Origin: Kribbella qitaiheensis
Lineage (GTDB): Bacteria; Actinomycetota; Actinomycetes; Propionibacteriales; Kribbellaceae
NCBI RefSeq assembly: GCF_014217565.1
Contig: NZ_CP043661.1
Span: forward strand, 682,001-746,000
Length of the DNA stretch: 64,000 bases
Direction of reading: 5' to 3'
This document shows, one piece after another, positions 18,307-28,173 of this stretch. The notes under the pieces were generated by a model. It was not told the origin of the DNA, did no database searches, and was given only the letters and a program-made list of their open reading frames with translations. Position 1 is the stretch's first letter, and the number at the start of each line of letters is the position of its first letter. Made by a program: the position numbers and the translations under genes.

Positions 18307-19544
18307 GCCCGCACCGCCTTCTCACTCGAAAGGTCTGGTTGAGGTGAAGGCAGGGCAGGTGGGTCGGGAGTGTGGGGGAGGTGGGCGGTCAGGTGCCAGC
18401 CGGTGGGGGTGGTGGGGCCGGATCGGATGGTGCCGCCGTAGGTGGTGGCTCGTTCGGTGATGCCTAGGAGGCCGTGGCCGCCGGGGGTGGTCGGGCGAGG
18501 GGGAGCGCCGGCGCCGTCGTCGGTGATGGTGAGGTCGACGCTGTCCGGCGTACGGAGGAGACGGACCTCGGCGCGAGCCTTGGGACCGGCGTGCTTGAGG
18601 GTGTTGGTGAGCGCCTCTTGCACGATGCGATAGATGATCACCCCGGCGCCGGGAGAGAGCGCTTCCTCGTGTTCTCCGACGACGCTCAGCTCGACCTGCA
18701 GCCCGGCATCACGCACCTGAGCGACCAACTCGTCCAGGTCGCCGAGGCCCGGCTGTGGTGCGCGCGAGTGCCCATCACGCAGTACGCCGACCATCCGCCG
18801 CATCTCGGACAGCGCTGCCCGCCCGGTGATCGACGACTGCCGCATCAGCTCGGTCGCCTGCTCGGGATCGCTACCGGCGGTGGCGGCTGCCCCGTCCGCC
18901 AGCGCGACCATGACCGCGAGGTTGTGGGCGACGACATCGTGCACCTCCCGCGCGAGCTGCGTCCGCTCGGCTACCACCGCGATCCGCGCCCTCGCGTCGA
19001 GCTCTTGCTGAAGATGTCGCGCTCTCTCGCGATCCGCCTTCTCCCGCAAACGCAAGGAGATCGCGAGCAAACAGGTGGCGGCCACGATCGAGCCGATCCC
19101 GATCAAGGTCGACAGCTGGCCGCTACTGGTCAGCGTCGCCACGACGACCGCGCTCAGGACCGCTGCGAGGGCGGGCCACAACTGGATCATCCGGGCGTAC
19201 CGCGCAACGCCGTACAGGGCGAAGAGCGGGGCGAAGACCAGATAGACCCCTGGGACATTGAGGACGACGCAGAGGCCGACCAGGGCGAGCACCGACCAGA
19301 ACACAGTGACCGGGGCACGCCGCCGCCAGATCAGCGGCAGGTGGACAGCGGCGAACAGCAGCCACGTCGGCCCGGCGACACCGGGCCCTGGCCCGATCGC
19401 GCCGGACGCGTTCGACCCGCCGACCGTCGCCGGGAGCACGATCAGCGCGAGCAGCACCGTCAGGCAGGTGTCCACCAACCGCGGCGGCTGGATCACCCAC
19501 TGACGGCTCCCCGGACGGCCTGGGTTCCACCAATGACTGGTCAT
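18303..19544 (-). CDS. Two-component sensor histidine kinase, HisKA_3 family
   Basis: Membrane sensor kinase of 413 residues. The N-terminal half has several hydrophobic helices (about 25-45, 60-75, 80-115, 125-165), then a coiled dimerisation segment REKADRERARHLQQELDARA. The phospho-accepting His202 is in REVHDVVAHNLAVM, and the HATPase_c domain has IVQEALTNTLKHA (N box), ITDDGAG and HGLLGITERA (G boxes). There is no obvious extracellular sensor domain, so it probably senses within the membrane. It lies 47 bases downstream of the ABC permease gene and is coupled to the response regulator. Confidence 0.94.
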   Translation of the reverse strand: MTSHWWNPGRPGSRQWVIQPPRLVDTCLTVLLALIVLPATVGGSNASGAIGPGPGVAGPTWLLFAAVHLPLIWRRRAPVTVFWSVLALVGLCVVLNVPGVYLVFAPLFALYGVARYARMIQLWPALAAVLSAVVVATLTSSGQLSTLIGIGSIVAATCLLAISLRLREKADRERARHLQQELDARARIAVVAERTQLAREVHDVVAHNLAVMVALADGAAATAGSDPEQATELMRQSSITGRAALSEMRRMVGVLRDGHSRAPQPGLGDLDELVAQVRDAGLQVELSVVGEHEEALSPGAGVIIYRIVQEALTNTLKHAGPKARAEVRLLRTPDSVDLTITDDGAGAPPRPTTPGGHGLLGITERATTYGGTIRSGPTTPTGWHLTAHLPHTPDPPALPSPQPDLSSEKAVRA

Positions 19545-19591
19545 CGGGTTCTCCGGTGGTTGGTCAACGGATCTTCACCTTCGTCGCGGTT

Positions 19592-20365
19592 TCAGATGTC
19601 CCGGCGGCGCAGTAGCGCCGCGGCCCACGCCAGCATCAGGATGACCCACCCGAGGACCACCACGCTCGAGACGCCGGGGGAGAGCATCACGTCCGGTGCG
19701 TCCCCGACCTGGACCATCGCCTCCGACGCGTTCCGGAACATGCCCTGAAGAGCGAGGGTGGGGAAGTACGGCAACACGCCCTGGAACGACGCGGGCAACG
19801 CCGACAGCAGCACCGACGGCAGAACCACCAGAACGAGCACGTACGCCGACAGGGCGCCCGCGGTACTGCGGAGCAGCGTTCCCAACGCGAGTGCCATCAG
19901 TCCGGCGGCCACCGTCGCGCCGACTGCTCCGAACAACGACCGGACAATCCCCGGATCCCCCAGCGAAAGGCGGAGGGCGCTGTCCGTGAAGGCCTGATAG
20001 GTGAGGAACGCACCAAAGTATCCGAAGAGCAATGCGGGCGTCGCCACGACGACGAGAACCACGGCCTTCGCCCACAACACCGGCAGGCGCCGCGGTACTG
20101 CGGTGAACGTCGCCCGGATCACGCCGGACTGGAACTCGCCGCTCATCATCGTCAGCCCGAACACCCCGACCGCCACCGCGAACAGCAGGAAGCCGCCACC
20201 CACACTGAGAGTGGGATCGGTCGGCCGGGCGTGATTGGTGTGGCCGATCCAGCCGGACAACGCGCTGAAAACCACCGGCAGCGCGATCAGCACGGCCCAG
20301 TTCGTCGAGGACAGCTTGGTCCCTTCGGACCGGAGTACGCGCTGGAAGGCCGGCCCGTCGATCAT
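19592..20365 (-). CDS. ABC-2 type transporter permease
   Basis: Membrane permease of 257 residues with six predicted hydrophobic segments (for example LIALPVVFSALSGW, GGGFLLFAVAVGVFGLTMMS, VVLVVVATPALLFGYFGAF, AYVLVLVVLPSVLLSALPA, VVLGWVILMLAWAAALLRRR). The FQSGVIRATFTAVPRR loop is typical of ABC-2 exporters regulated by two-component systems. ATG 20365 overlaps the ATPase stop by 4 bases. With the upstream ATPase it probably exports a drug, peptide or lipid; the substrate is not determinable. Confidence 0.87.
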   Translation of the reverse strand: MIDGPAFQRVLRSEGTKLSSTNWAVLIALPVVFSALSGWIGHTNHARPTDPTLSVGGGFLLFAVAVGVFGLTMMSGEFQSGVIRATFTAVPRRLPVLWAKAVVLVVVATPALLFGYFGAFLTYQAFTDSALRLSLGDPGIVRSLFGAVGATVAAGLMALALGTLLRSTAGALSAYVLVLVVLPSVLLSALPASFQGVLPYFPTLALQGMFRNASEAMVQVGDAPDVMLSPGVSSVVVLGWVILMLAWAAALLRRRDI

Positions 20366-21084
20366 CGCGCACCGCCCGAGAACTCGACCGAGTCACCGGT
20401 CAGCTGGAGATAGGCCTCTTCGAGTGAGGCGTGGCCCGAGGTGAGCTCGGCGATCGGCAGATCGGCCAGCAACCGCCCGCGGCCGACCACCACGAGCTGG
20501 TCCGCGGTCAACGCCATCTCACTGATCAGGTGGGACGACACGAACACCGTCCGCCCCTCCGCGGCCTGATCCCGCAACAAGTTCCGCAGCCAATGCACGC
20601 CGGCCGGATCGAGTCCGTTCGCCGGCTCGTCGAGGACCAAGGTGGACGGCTCACCCAGCAGCACAGCCGCGACCCCGAGCCGCTGCCGCATCCCGAGCGA
20701 GAACTCCGCCGAGGAGCGCCCGGCGACCGAAGTCAGCCCGACCAGGTCGAGCACTTCCTCCACCCTGCTCGCCGCGATCCCGTGCGTCTGCGCCAACGCC
20801 AGCAGATGCCGGTACGCCGTACGCCCCCGCTGCACCGGAGTCGCCTCGAGCAACGCCCCCACTTGCCGCAGCGGCTCCCGCAGCTCCGAATACAGCTGCC
20901 CGTCGATCGTCGCACTTCCACTCGACGCTCTGGCCAGCCCCAGCAGAATCCGCATCGTGGTCGACTTGCCCGCCCCGTTCGGCCCGAGAAACCCGGTCAC
21001 CCGCCCCGGCCGCACCTCGAAACTCAGCCCGTCGACCACCACCACATCGCCGTACCGCTTCGTCAGCCCACTGATCTCGATCAT
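20362..21084 (-). CDS. ABC-2 transporter ATP-binding protein
   Basis: ATPase of 240 residues. It starts MIEISGLTKRYGDVVVVDGL, with Walker A GPNGAGKST, signature EFSLGMRQRLGVA, Walker B LVLDEPANGLD, and switch His in SSHLISEMALTADQ. It is a short DrrA-like exporter ATPase. The frame is open further upstream to 21222, but ATG 21084 directly precedes the conserved beta-strand, so it was chosen. It is first gene of the minus-strand set ATPase-permease-kinase-regulator. Confidence 0.92.
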   Translation of the reverse strand: MIEISGLTKRYGDVVVVDGLSFEVRPGRVTGFLGPNGAGKSTTMRILLGLARASSGSATIDGQLYSELREPLRQVGALLEATPVQRGRTAYRHLLALAQTHGIAASRVEEVLDLVGLTSVAGRSSAEFSLGMRQRLGVAAVLLGEPSTLVLDEPANGLDPAGVHWLRNLLRDQAAEGRTVFVSSHLISEMALTADQLVVVGRGRLLADLPIAELTSGHASLEEAYLQLTGDSVEFSGGAR

Positions 21085-21261
21085 GCCTGCGACGCTAGAG
21101 ATCGTGGCGACACTCGACGTCCGGCAGACGGCTAGTTCCCGCTCTCCCCACTTACGTCGAAAGACGTACTCGATCGGGGGCAAGCGAGGACTGCTCGTGC
21201 GGAGACTGAAGCGGAATCTCAACCTAACGGTGTGGTCGGTAGGGCTTGCCGCGCGGCGGCG

Positions 21262-21280
21262 CGTTCGACAATGTCGAACG
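21262..21280. promoter_or_regulatory. Perfect 9-1-9 palindrome upstream of glpF, candidate operator
   Basis: CGTTCGACAATGTCGAACG is a perfect inverted repeat with 9-bp arms around A21271, placed 78 bases before the glpF ATG. The symmetry and position fit an operator for a dimeric repressor. The IclR-type protein at 28173-28931, beside the second glycerol kinase gene, is the natural candidate (compare GylR in Streptomyces). Binding is inference. Confidence 0.55.
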
Positions 21281-21358
21281 AGGGTCGTTGTGCCGCCTGG
21301 CAGACGCTCTTAGATTCCAATCCTCCGTGGTCGTCACGGAGTGGAAGGGAGACCAAGC

Positions 21359-22216
21359 ATGGCTACGACTGAGGCGGTCAAGGCGAAAACCCTTCTGGGG
21401 GAGTGTTCCGCCGAGCTCGCCGGCACGTTCATCCTGATCCTGTTCGGCTGTGGCGTCGTCGCCCAGGTAGTCGCCGGTGGTATCGGCGACCACGACTCGA
21501 TCGCGTGGGCCTGGGGACTCGGAGTGACACTGGGTATCTACGTGGCGGGCCGGATGACCGGCGCGCACCTGAACCCGGCGGTGACGATCGCGCTGGCGGC
21601 GTTCCGCGGGTTCAGCTGGAAGAAGGTGCTGCCGTACTCGGTGGCACAGTTCCTCGGAGCGTTCCTGGCGGCGCTCGTGGTTCGCTGGAACTACACCGAG
21701 GCACTGCACAAGGTCGACCCGGGCCTGACGATCAAGTCCCAGGGCGTGTTCTCCACGCTGCCCGGTAACGGCAGCATGGATCTCGGCGTCCACCTGTGGG
21801 GCGGCTTCCGGGACCAGATCATCGGTACGGCGATCCTGATGATGGTCATCCTGGCCATCACCGATCTCCGCAACACCGCACCCGCGGCCAATCTTGCCCC
21901 GTTCATCGTCGGCCTGCTCGTGGTCGGCATCGGAATGGCCTGGGGCACCAACGCCGGCTACGCGATCAACCCGGCCCGCGACTTCGGGCCCCGGTTGGCA
22001 TCGTTCTTCACCGGGTACGGCGGAGCGATGAAGGATCAGTTCGGGGACGTCTATTTCTGGGTGCCGATCGTGGCACCGATCATCGGCGCGCTGGTCGGCG
22101 CTGCCCTGTACGACCTGCTGGTCGGCCGTCACCTGCCGATCTCGGACGAGGACGAGGAGCCCGGCCGCATCCCCACCGATGAGGCAGCGGCCGGAGCAGA
22201 GACGACCACCGCATGA
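21359..22216 (+). CDS. glpF: Glycerol facilitator / aquaglyceroporin (MIP family)
   Basis: Membrane channel of 285 residues for glycerol uptake. Six membrane helices and both half-helix motifs are present: GAHLNPAVTIAL and AGYAINPARDFGPR. The Asp after the second NPAR is characteristic of glyceroporins rather than strict aquaporins. ATG 21359 follows GGAAGGGAGACC. It is the first gene of glpF-glpK-glpD (gaps of 27 and 49 bases). The acidic C-terminal tail (DEDEEPGRIPTDE) is cytosolic. A perfect palindrome lies 78 bases upstream. Confidence 0.95.
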   Translation: MATTEAVKAKTLLGECSAELAGTFILILFGCGVVAQVVAGGIGDHDSIAWAWGLGVTLGIYVAGRMTGAHLNPAVTIALAAFRGFSWKKVLPYSVAQFLGAFLAALVVRWNYTEALHKVDPGLTIKSQGVFSTLPGNGSMDLGVHLWGGFRDQIIGTAILMMVILAITDLRNTAPAANLAPFIVGLLVVGIGMAWGTNAGYAINPARDFGPRLASFFTGYGGAMKDQFGDVYFWVPIVAPIIGALVGAALYDLLVGRHLPISDEDEEPGRIPTDEAAAGAETTTA

Positions 22217-22243
22217 CCACCCAGTGTGAGGAGAGGACTTTCC

Positions 22244-23761
22244 ATGGCTGACTTCGTAGGTGCCGTCGACCAGGGCACCACGAGTACCCGCTTCATGATC
22301 TTCGACCACTCCGGTAACGAGGTGGGCAAGCACCAGCTCGAGCACGAGCAGATCCTGCCGCAGGCCGGCTGGGTCGAGCACAACCCGGTGGAGATCTGGG
22401 AGCGCACCAGCTCGGTGATCCGGACCGCGCTGAACGCCAACGGCCTGCATGCGAGCGACCTGGCGGCGCTCGGCATCACCAACCAGCGCGAGACGGCCGT
22501 GGTCTGGAACCGCAAGACCGGCCGGCCGTACTACAACGCGATCGTCTGGCAGGACACCCGGACCGACCGGATCGCCTCGGCGCTCGAACGCGAGGGCAAG
22601 GGCGACGTGATCCGGCAGAAGGCCGGCCTGCCGCCGGCGACGTACTTCTCGGCCGGCAAGGTGCAGTGGATCCTGGAGAACGTCGACGGGGTCCGCGAAG
22701 CGGCCGAGGCCGGTGACGCCGTCTTCGGCAACACCGACAGCTGGCTGATCTGGAACCTCACCGGTGGCACCGACGGTGGTTCGCACATCACCGACGTGAC
22801 GAACGCCAGCCGGACCATGCTGATGAACCTGGAGACGCTCGACTGGGACGACGAGCTGATCTCGTTCTTCAACATCCCGCGCCAGATGCTGCCCGAGATC
22901 CGGCCGTCGTCGGACCCGAACACCTACGGCGACACCCTGACCAACGGCCCCCTCGGCGGTCAGGTGCCGCTGACGGGCATCCTCGGCGACCAGCAGGCGG
23001 CCACCGTCGGCCAGGTCTGCTTCAAGCCGGGCGAGGCGAAGAACACCTACGGGACCGGCAACTTCATGCTGCTGAACACCGGCACCGAGCTGGTGCGGTC
23101 GAAGGCCGGCCTGCTCAGCACGGTGTGCTACAAGTTCGGCGACGAGGACCCGGTCTACGCGCTGGAGGGATCCATCGCGGTGACGGGTTCCGCGGTCCAG
23201 TGGCTGCGGGACCAGCTCGGCATCATCTCCGGTGCCAGCGAGACCGAGACCCTGGCCCGTCAGGTCGAGGACAACGGCGGTGTGTACTTCGTACCGGCGT
23301 TCTCCGGTCTGTTCGCACCGTACTGGCGCTCCGACGCGCGTGGCGCGATCGTCGGGCTGTCCCGCTTCAACACGAACGCTCACCTCGCGCGCGCAACACT
23401 GGAAGCGATCTGCTACCAGAGCAAGGACGTGGCGGACGCGATGGAGAAGGACTCCGGCGTGAAGCTCGACGTACTGAAGGTGGACGGCGGCGTCACGGCG
23501 AACGAGCTGTGCATGCAGATGCAGGCCGACATCCTCGGTGTACCGGTGAGCAAGCCGGTCGTCGCGGAGACCACGGCGCTCGGGGCGGCGTACGCGGCCG
23601 GCCTGGCCACCGGGTTCTGGAAGACCAAGGAAGAGCTGGTCCAGAACTGGAACGAGGACAAGCGCTGGAGCCCGGAGTGGAACGACGAGCAGCGTGCCGA
23701 GGGGTACAAGGGCTGGGAGAAGGCCGTCAAGCGCACTCTTGACTGGGTCGACGTCGACTAG
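22244..23761 (+). CDS. glpK: Glycerol kinase
   Basis: Phosphorylates glycerol to sn-glycerol 3-phosphate with ATP, trapping incoming glycerol. The 505-residue FGGY-family kinase has the N-terminal phosphate-binding motif [13 protein letters not shown], then the glycerol contacts [20 protein letters not shown] and DTRTDRI, the FGGY signature GNFMLLNTG, and C-terminal [20 protein letters not shown] with [14 protein letters not shown] 22244 lies after GAGGAGAGGAC. It is intact, unlike the second glycerol kinase gene at 26664-28173, so it is probably the working copy. Confidence 0.97.
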   Translation: MADFVGAVDQGTTSTRFMIFDHSGNEVGKHQLEHEQILPQAGWVEHNPVEIWERTSSVIRTALNANGLHASDLAALGITNQRETAVVWNRKTGRPYYNAIVWQDTRTDRIASALEREGKGDVIRQKAGLPPATYFSAGKVQWILENVDGVREAAEAGDAVFGNTDSWLIWNLTGGTDGGSHITDVTNASRTMLMNLETLDWDDELISFFNIPRQMLPEIRPSSDPNTYGDTLTNGPLGGQVPLTGILGDQQAATVGQVCFKPGEAKNTYGTGNFMLLNTGTELVRSKAGLLSTVCYKFGDEDPVYALEGSIAVTGSAVQWLRDQLGIISGASETETLARQVEDNGGVYFVPAFSGLFAPYWRSDARGAIVGLSRFNTNAHLARATLEAICYQSKDVADAMEKDSGVKLDVLKVDGGVTANELCMQMQADILGVPVSKPVVAETTALGAAYAAGLATGFWKTKEELVQNWNEDKRWSPEWNDEQRAEGYKGWEKAVKRTLDWVDVD

Positions 23762-23810
23762 TTCGAGCTGCAGTACGTAGTACAAGGCTGGATAACGGAA
23801 GGAAAGCACA

Positions 23811-25523
23811 GTGGGCGCAGTGGCTCTGTCACCGCAAGCGAGGTCCGAGGCCATCGACGCGATGGCGGACGGCCGGGAGCTGGACATCCTGGTGATCGGC
23901 GGTGGGGTGGTCGGCACCGGGTCGGCCCTCGACGCCGCGACCCGGGGCCTGACCACGGGGTTGCTGGAGGCTCGTGACTTCGCGAGTGGCACCTCCAGCA
24001 GGTCCAGCAAGCTGATCCACGGCGGCCTGCGCTACCTGGAGATGCTCGACTTCCGTCTGGTGCACGAGGCGCTGCAGGAGCGCGGTCTGCTGCTGCAGCG
24101 CCTGGCACCGCACCTGGTGAAGCCGGTGCCGTTCCTGTACCCACTGCAGCACCGGTGGTGGGAGCGGTTCTACGCCGGCTCGGGCGTCGCGCTGTACGAC
24201 GCGATGGCGCTCAGCTCGGGGCTCGGCGCGGGTCTGCCGATCCACAAGCACCTGACCCGACGTGGCGCCATGCGGCTGGCGCCCAGCTTGAAGAAGTCCG
24301 CTCTGGTCGGAGCACTGCAGTACTACGACGCGCAAGTCGACGATGCTCGCCACACGATGGAGCTGGCCCGTACTGCGGCGTCGTACGGCGCGCACGTCGC
24401 GAACCGGGTCAAGGTGACCGGGTTCCTCCGGCAGGGTGAGCGCGTGACCGGGGTCCAGGCGAAGGATCTGGAGAGCGGCCGCGAGTTCGAAGTACGGGCC
24501 AAGCAGGTCGTGAACGCGACCGGGGTGTGGACCGATGACACCCAGGCGATGGTCGGCGAGCGCGGGCAGTACCACGTGCGCGCCTCGAAGGGCATCCACC
24601 TGGTCGTGCCGAAGGACCGGATCCAGTCCAGCAGCGGGATGATCCTGCGGACCGAGAAGTCCGTGCTGTTCATCATCCCGTGGGGCCGGCACTGGCTGAT
24701 CGGCACCACCGACACCGACTGGAGCCTGGACAAGGCGCACCCGGCCGCGACCAGCAAGGACATCGACTACCTGCTCGACCACGTCAACGCGGTACTGGTG
24801 ACGCCGTTGACGCGGGAAGACGTCGAAGGCGTGTACGCCGGGCTCCGACCCCTTCTGGCGGGGGAGTCGGAGAGTACGTCGAAGCTGTCCCGCGAGCACG
24901 TCGTCGCGCACGCGGCGCCCGGACTGGTTGTCGTTGCCGGTGGCAAGTACACGACGTACCGGGTGATGGCCAAGGACGCGGTCGACGCGGCCGCGAACGC
25001 GCTCGACGGGCGGGTGCCGAAGTCGGTCACCAAGAACACCCCACTGGTCGGCGCCGACGGGTACCACGCGATGTGGAACCAGCGGCACCTGATCGCGCGG
25101 CGGTCCGGGCTGCACGTGGCCCGGATCGAGCACCTGCTGAACCGGTACGGCGCACTGATCGACGAGGTGCTCGCGCTCGTCGAGAAGGATCCGTCGCTGG
25201 GGGAGCAGTTGCCCGGCACGCAGGACTACCTGAAGGCAGAGGTCGTGTACGGCGCCACGAACGAAGGCGCCCGCCACCTGGACGACGTACTGGCTCGTCG
25301 CACCCGGATCTCGATCGAGGCCTGGGACCGCGGCGTGGAAGCAGCGGACGCGGCCGCCCGCCTGATGGCCCCCGTCCTCGGCTGGGACGAGGCGACCATC
25401 GAACGCGAGGTCTCCTTCTACCAGCAACGCGTCCGGTCCGAACGCGACTCCCAGGAACAACCCGACGACGAATCCGCCGACAAGGTCCGCCTGGGCGCCC
25501 CCGACATCGTCTCCCCAGTCTGA
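23811..25523 (+). CDS. glpD: Glycerol-3-phosphate dehydrogenase (FAD, aerobic type)
   Basis: Flavoenzyme of 570 residues that oxidises glycerol 3-phosphate to dihydroxyacetone phosphate and passes electrons to the quinone pool at the membrane. The dinucleotide motif is DILVIGGGVVGTGSALDAAT (about 25-44), then SGTSSRSSKLIHGGLRYLE, KGIHLVVP, and the FAD contact VVAGGKYTTYRVMAKDAVD. A C-terminal DAO_C helical domain ends about residue 545. GTG 23811 follows GGAAGGAAAGC. It is the last gene of the operon, before a strong hairpin. Confidence 0.96.
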   Translation: MGAVALSPQARSEAIDAMADGRELDILVIGGGVVGTGSALDAATRGLTTGLLEARDFASGTSSRSSKLIHGGLRYLEMLDFRLVHEALQERGLLLQRLAPHLVKPVPFLYPLQHRWWERFYAGSGVALYDAMALSSGLGAGLPIHKHLTRRGAMRLAPSLKKSALVGALQYYDAQVDDARHTMELARTAASYGAHVANRVKVTGFLRQGERVTGVQAKDLESGREFEVRAKQVVNATGVWTDDTQAMVGERGQYHVRASKGIHLVVPKDRIQSSSGMILRTEKSVLFIIPWGRHWLIGTTDTDWSLDKAHPAATSKDIDYLLDHVNAVLVTPLTREDVEGVYAGLRPLLAGESESTSKLSREHVVAHAAPGLVVVAGGKYTTYRVMAKDAVDAAANALDGRVPKSVTKNTPLVGADGYHAMWNQRHLIARRSGLHVARIEHLLNRYGALIDEVLALVEKDPSLGEQLPGTQDYLKAEVVYGATNEGARHLDDVLARRTRISIEAWDRGVEAADAAARLMAPVLGWDEATIEREVSFYQQRVRSERDSQEQPDDESADKVRLGAPDIVSPV

Positions 25524-25538
25524 CCCTGCCACCGCTTG

Positions 25539-25580
25539 CGTCCGAAGAACCGAGGGGTCTGACCCTCGGCTCTTCGGACG
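25539..25580. terminator. Bidirectional hairpin terminator between glpD and hxlR-type gene
   Basis: 18-bp arms (25539-25556 with 25563-25580) with one mismatch and a 6-base loop lie between convergent genes. The left arm begins CGTCCGAAGAACCGAGGG, nearly the same as part of the uppP-corA hairpin, suggesting a recurring terminator or palindromic repeat family in this genome. Confidence 0.8.
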
Positions 25581-25587
25581 TTGTCGT

Positions 25588-26082
25588 TCAGTGGGTCATG
25601 ACGGTGGCGATGAGGGCGGTACCGGGGGCGGTGCGGCCGCCGGGGCCGGGGGAGGGGGTGGTGGTTTCGGTCGTTAGGGGGTCGCCGCATTCGGAGCAGC
25701 AGATGGTCGGCGTGGTGACCTCGCCGCACGTCGTGTGGGTGAAGCGGATGGGCTGGCCGGCGGGTGGGGTTGCCCAGCGGTCGCCCCACGCGGTGAGGGC
25801 GATCAGGATCAGGATCAGTTCGCGGCCGGGTTCGGTTAGCTCGTAGGCGTACCGGACCGGGTTCTCCTGGTACGGCGTACGCGCAATCAGGCCGGCCGTC
25901 ATCAGCGTGTTCAGCCGATCGGTGAGCAGGTTTCGCGAGATGCCCAGGTCGGTGACGAGTTGGTCGAACCGGTCCAGGCCCAGGTAGAGGTCGCGGAGGA
26001 CCAACGGGCTCCACCAGTCGCCCATCACCTCCAGCGACTGGGCGAGTGAGCAGTGCATCCCGGCGAAGCTCGTGTTCCGCAT
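25588..26082 (-). CDS. HxlR-family winged-helix transcriptional regulator
   Basis: Regulator of 164 residues. The HxlR winged helix covers about 10-110: MHCSLAQSLEVMGDWWSPLV, RFDQLVTDLGISRNLLTDRL, then the wing LIARTPYQENPVRYAYELTE. The C-terminal part has CC.EC (ICCSECGD) plus an upstream THTTCGE, a possible zinc- or redox-responsive cluster. It is divergent from the NTF2-like gene with 76 bases between starts, so it may control that gene and itself. The effector is unknown. Confidence 0.9.
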   Translation of the reverse strand: MRNTSFAGMHCSLAQSLEVMGDWWSPLVLRDLYLGLDRFDQLVTDLGISRNLLTDRLNTLMTAGLIARTPYQENPVRYAYELTEPGRELILILIALTAWGDRWATPPAGQPIRFTHTTCGEVTTPTICCSECGDPLTTETTTPSPGPGGRTAPGTALIATVMTH

Positions 26083-26089
26083 GCCGCCA

Positions 26090-26137
26090 TCCTAGTCAGT
26101 TGCGCCATTGAACTCACTGGTCCTAGGGTGGGGAGCT
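26090..26137. promoter_or_regulatory. Divergent control region of the HxlR and NTF2-like genes
   Basis: The 76-base gap holds symmetric elements: AGTT(9 bases)AACT around 26105 and an outer pair CCTAGTCAGT / ACTGGTCCTAGG flanking it. Such imperfect dyads are what HxlR dimers usually bind. Boundaries are approximate and binding is inference. Confidence 0.3.
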
Positions 26138-26158
26138 CACCGACGGAGGGATGTGGGC

Positions 26159-26629
26159 GTGTACCACCGATTCGTGGCCGGCAAGGTGCGACAGGCGTTC
26201 GCGGAGATCAGCGCGGGCAACTGGGAGGCGATGGTGGCCGGCATGGCGCCGAAGTTCACCTACCGGTTCTACGGCGACCACGCGTTGTCCGGCGAGCGGC
26301 ATACGCACGAGGCGCTTCGGCGCTGGTGGGAGCGCTGCTTCAGGTTGTTGCCGGAGACTCGTTTCGAGGTGCGGGACGTACTCGTGGCGGGGTGGCCCTG
26401 GCACACGAAGGTGGCGACCGCCGTCACCGTCGACGTCGGCCTGGCCGACGGGACGCGGTACCAGAATGTCGTGCACCAGTTCCTCACCATGCGCTGGGGC
26501 AAGATCACCGAGGTGCGGACGCTGGAGGACACCGCGGTGCTGGAGCGCACCCTGGACCGACTCGCCGCGGCCGGCATCGAAGAAGCTCACGCCGCCCCGA
26601 TCACCGACGAGGTGCCGGCCGCCGCGTGA
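26159..26629 (+). CDS. Nuclear transport factor 2 / SnoaL-like protein
   Basis: Small alpha+beta-barrel protein of 156 residues. [23 protein letters not shown] is the first helix pair, [20 protein letters not shown] and RWWERCF follow, and the sheet ends [15 protein letters not shown], a typical SnoaL/NTF2 signature. Such proteins bind or isomerise small hydrophobic metabolites; the ligand is unknown here. GTG 26159 is preceded by GGAGGG (26145-26150) with good spacing; frames further upstream would run into the divergent promoter. It lies opposite the HxlR regulator gene, which may control it. Confidence 0.85.
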   Translation: MYHRFVAGKVRQAFAEISAGNWEAMVAGMAPKFTYRFYGDHALSGERHTHEALRRWWERCFRLLPETRFEVRDVLVAGWPWHTKVATAVTVDVGLADGTRYQNVVHQFLTMRWGKITEVRTLEDTAVLERTLDRLAAAGIEEAHAAPITDEVPAAA

Positions 26630-26663
26630 GGGCATGTCGGCTGAGGAAATCTGGTGCGGCTGA

Positions 26664-28173
26664 CTACTGGTCCGGGCGGATCCAGCCGAAGGTTCGCTGG
26701 ACTGCGGCTTGCCAGTTGGCGTATTCGGTGGAGCGGCGGTCGGGGTCCATGTGCGGGAGCCATTGGCCGGCTCGATGCCAGTTGCTGCGGAGGCCCTCGA
26801 GGTCGGGCCAGTAGCCGACCGCGAGGCCGGCGGCGTACGCGGCGCCGAGAGAGACCGTTTCGGTGACCATCGGCCGCACCACCGGGACGTCGAGCAGATC
26901 GGCGAGGAACTGCATCAGCAGGTTGTTCGCCGTCATCCCGCCGTCGACCTTCAGCGCGGTGAGCGCGATACCGGAGTCCGCGTTCATCGCGTCGACCACC
27001 TCCAGCGTCTGGAACCCGGTCGCCTCCAGCACGGCCCCGGGCCAGATGGCCCTTCGTGATGTACGACGTGAGGCCCGCGATCACACCTCGCGCCTCACTT
27101 CGCCAATGCGGCGCGAACAACCCCGAGAACGCGGGCACGATGTAGGCGCCGCCGTTGTCCTCGACGGTCCGCGCGAGCGTCTCGATCTCGGCCGCCGTGT
27201 GGATCAGCCCGAGCCCGTCGCGGAACCACTGCACCAGCGACCCGGTCACTGCCATCGAGCCTTCCAGCGCGTACGCCGCGGGCTCGGAGCCGATCTGGTA
27301 CGCCACGGTGGTCAGCATCCCGTGCGTCGACCGGACGATCTCCTTGCCGGTGTGCAGCAGCAGGAACGACCCGGTGCCGTACGTGCACTTGGCCTCTCCC
27401 GGGCTGAAGCAGGTCTGGCCGAACAGGGCGGCCTGCTGATCCCCGAGCGCCGCCCCGATCCGTACGCCGGGGAGCACCTCGGTCGCGGTCGCGAAGACCC
27501 CGGACGACGGCCGGATCTCGGGCAGCACCGACCGCGGCACGTCGAAGGCCGCGAGCAACTCGTCGTCCCACTCGAGCGACTCGATGTTCATCAGCATCGT
27601 GCGGCTGGCGTTCGTCACGTCGGTCGCGTGCAACCCGCCGTTCGGACCGCCGGTGAAGTTCCAGATCAGCCAGGACTCCATCGTGCCGAAGAGGACCTCG
27701 CCTCGCTCCGCGCGACCTCGCAGTCCGGGGGTGTGGTCGAGCATCCAGCGCAGGCGCGGCGCGGAGAAGTACGTCGTCAGTGGCAGCCCGCACAGGTCCG
27801 CGAACCGGTCCGCGCCCTCGTCGCCGGCGAGTTCCTTGACGAGCCGGTCCGTCCGGGTGTCCTGCCAGACCACGGCGTGCCCGATCGGCTGACCGGTCCG
27901 GCGGTCCCAGAGCAGGCTGGTCTCGCGCTGATTGGTGATGCCGATGGCAACGATCTGGGCCGGCTCGGCACCGATCTGCCGGATCGCGGACGGAACCACC
28001 CGGGTCACGTTGCGCCAGATCTCGGCCCCGTCGTGCTCGACCCAGCCCGGTCGTGGGAAGTACTGCTTGTGCTCACGCTGCGCCACCGACACCAGCCGCC
28101 CGCGCCGATCGAACAAGATGCAACGGGTCGAGTTGGTGCCCTGGTCCACGGCCGCGACGTACTGCTCAGCCAT
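26664..28173 (-). pseudogene. glpK: Second glycerol kinase gene, frameshifted
   Basis: FGGY-family glycerol kinase reading [20 protein letters not shown] from ATG 28173, with [31 protein letters not shown] and full family similarity up to KGHLARG. There the frame shifts at a CCCC run (27035-27038; GGGG on the coding strand). Removing one base restores [20 protein letters not shown] and the rest, [20 protein letters not shown] to stop at 26664, about 502 residues. All other motifs look intact, so it is either a very recent frameshift or a base-call error. Its ATG overlaps the IclR stop (TGATG), so the two are co-transcribed and coupled. Confidence 0.85.
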
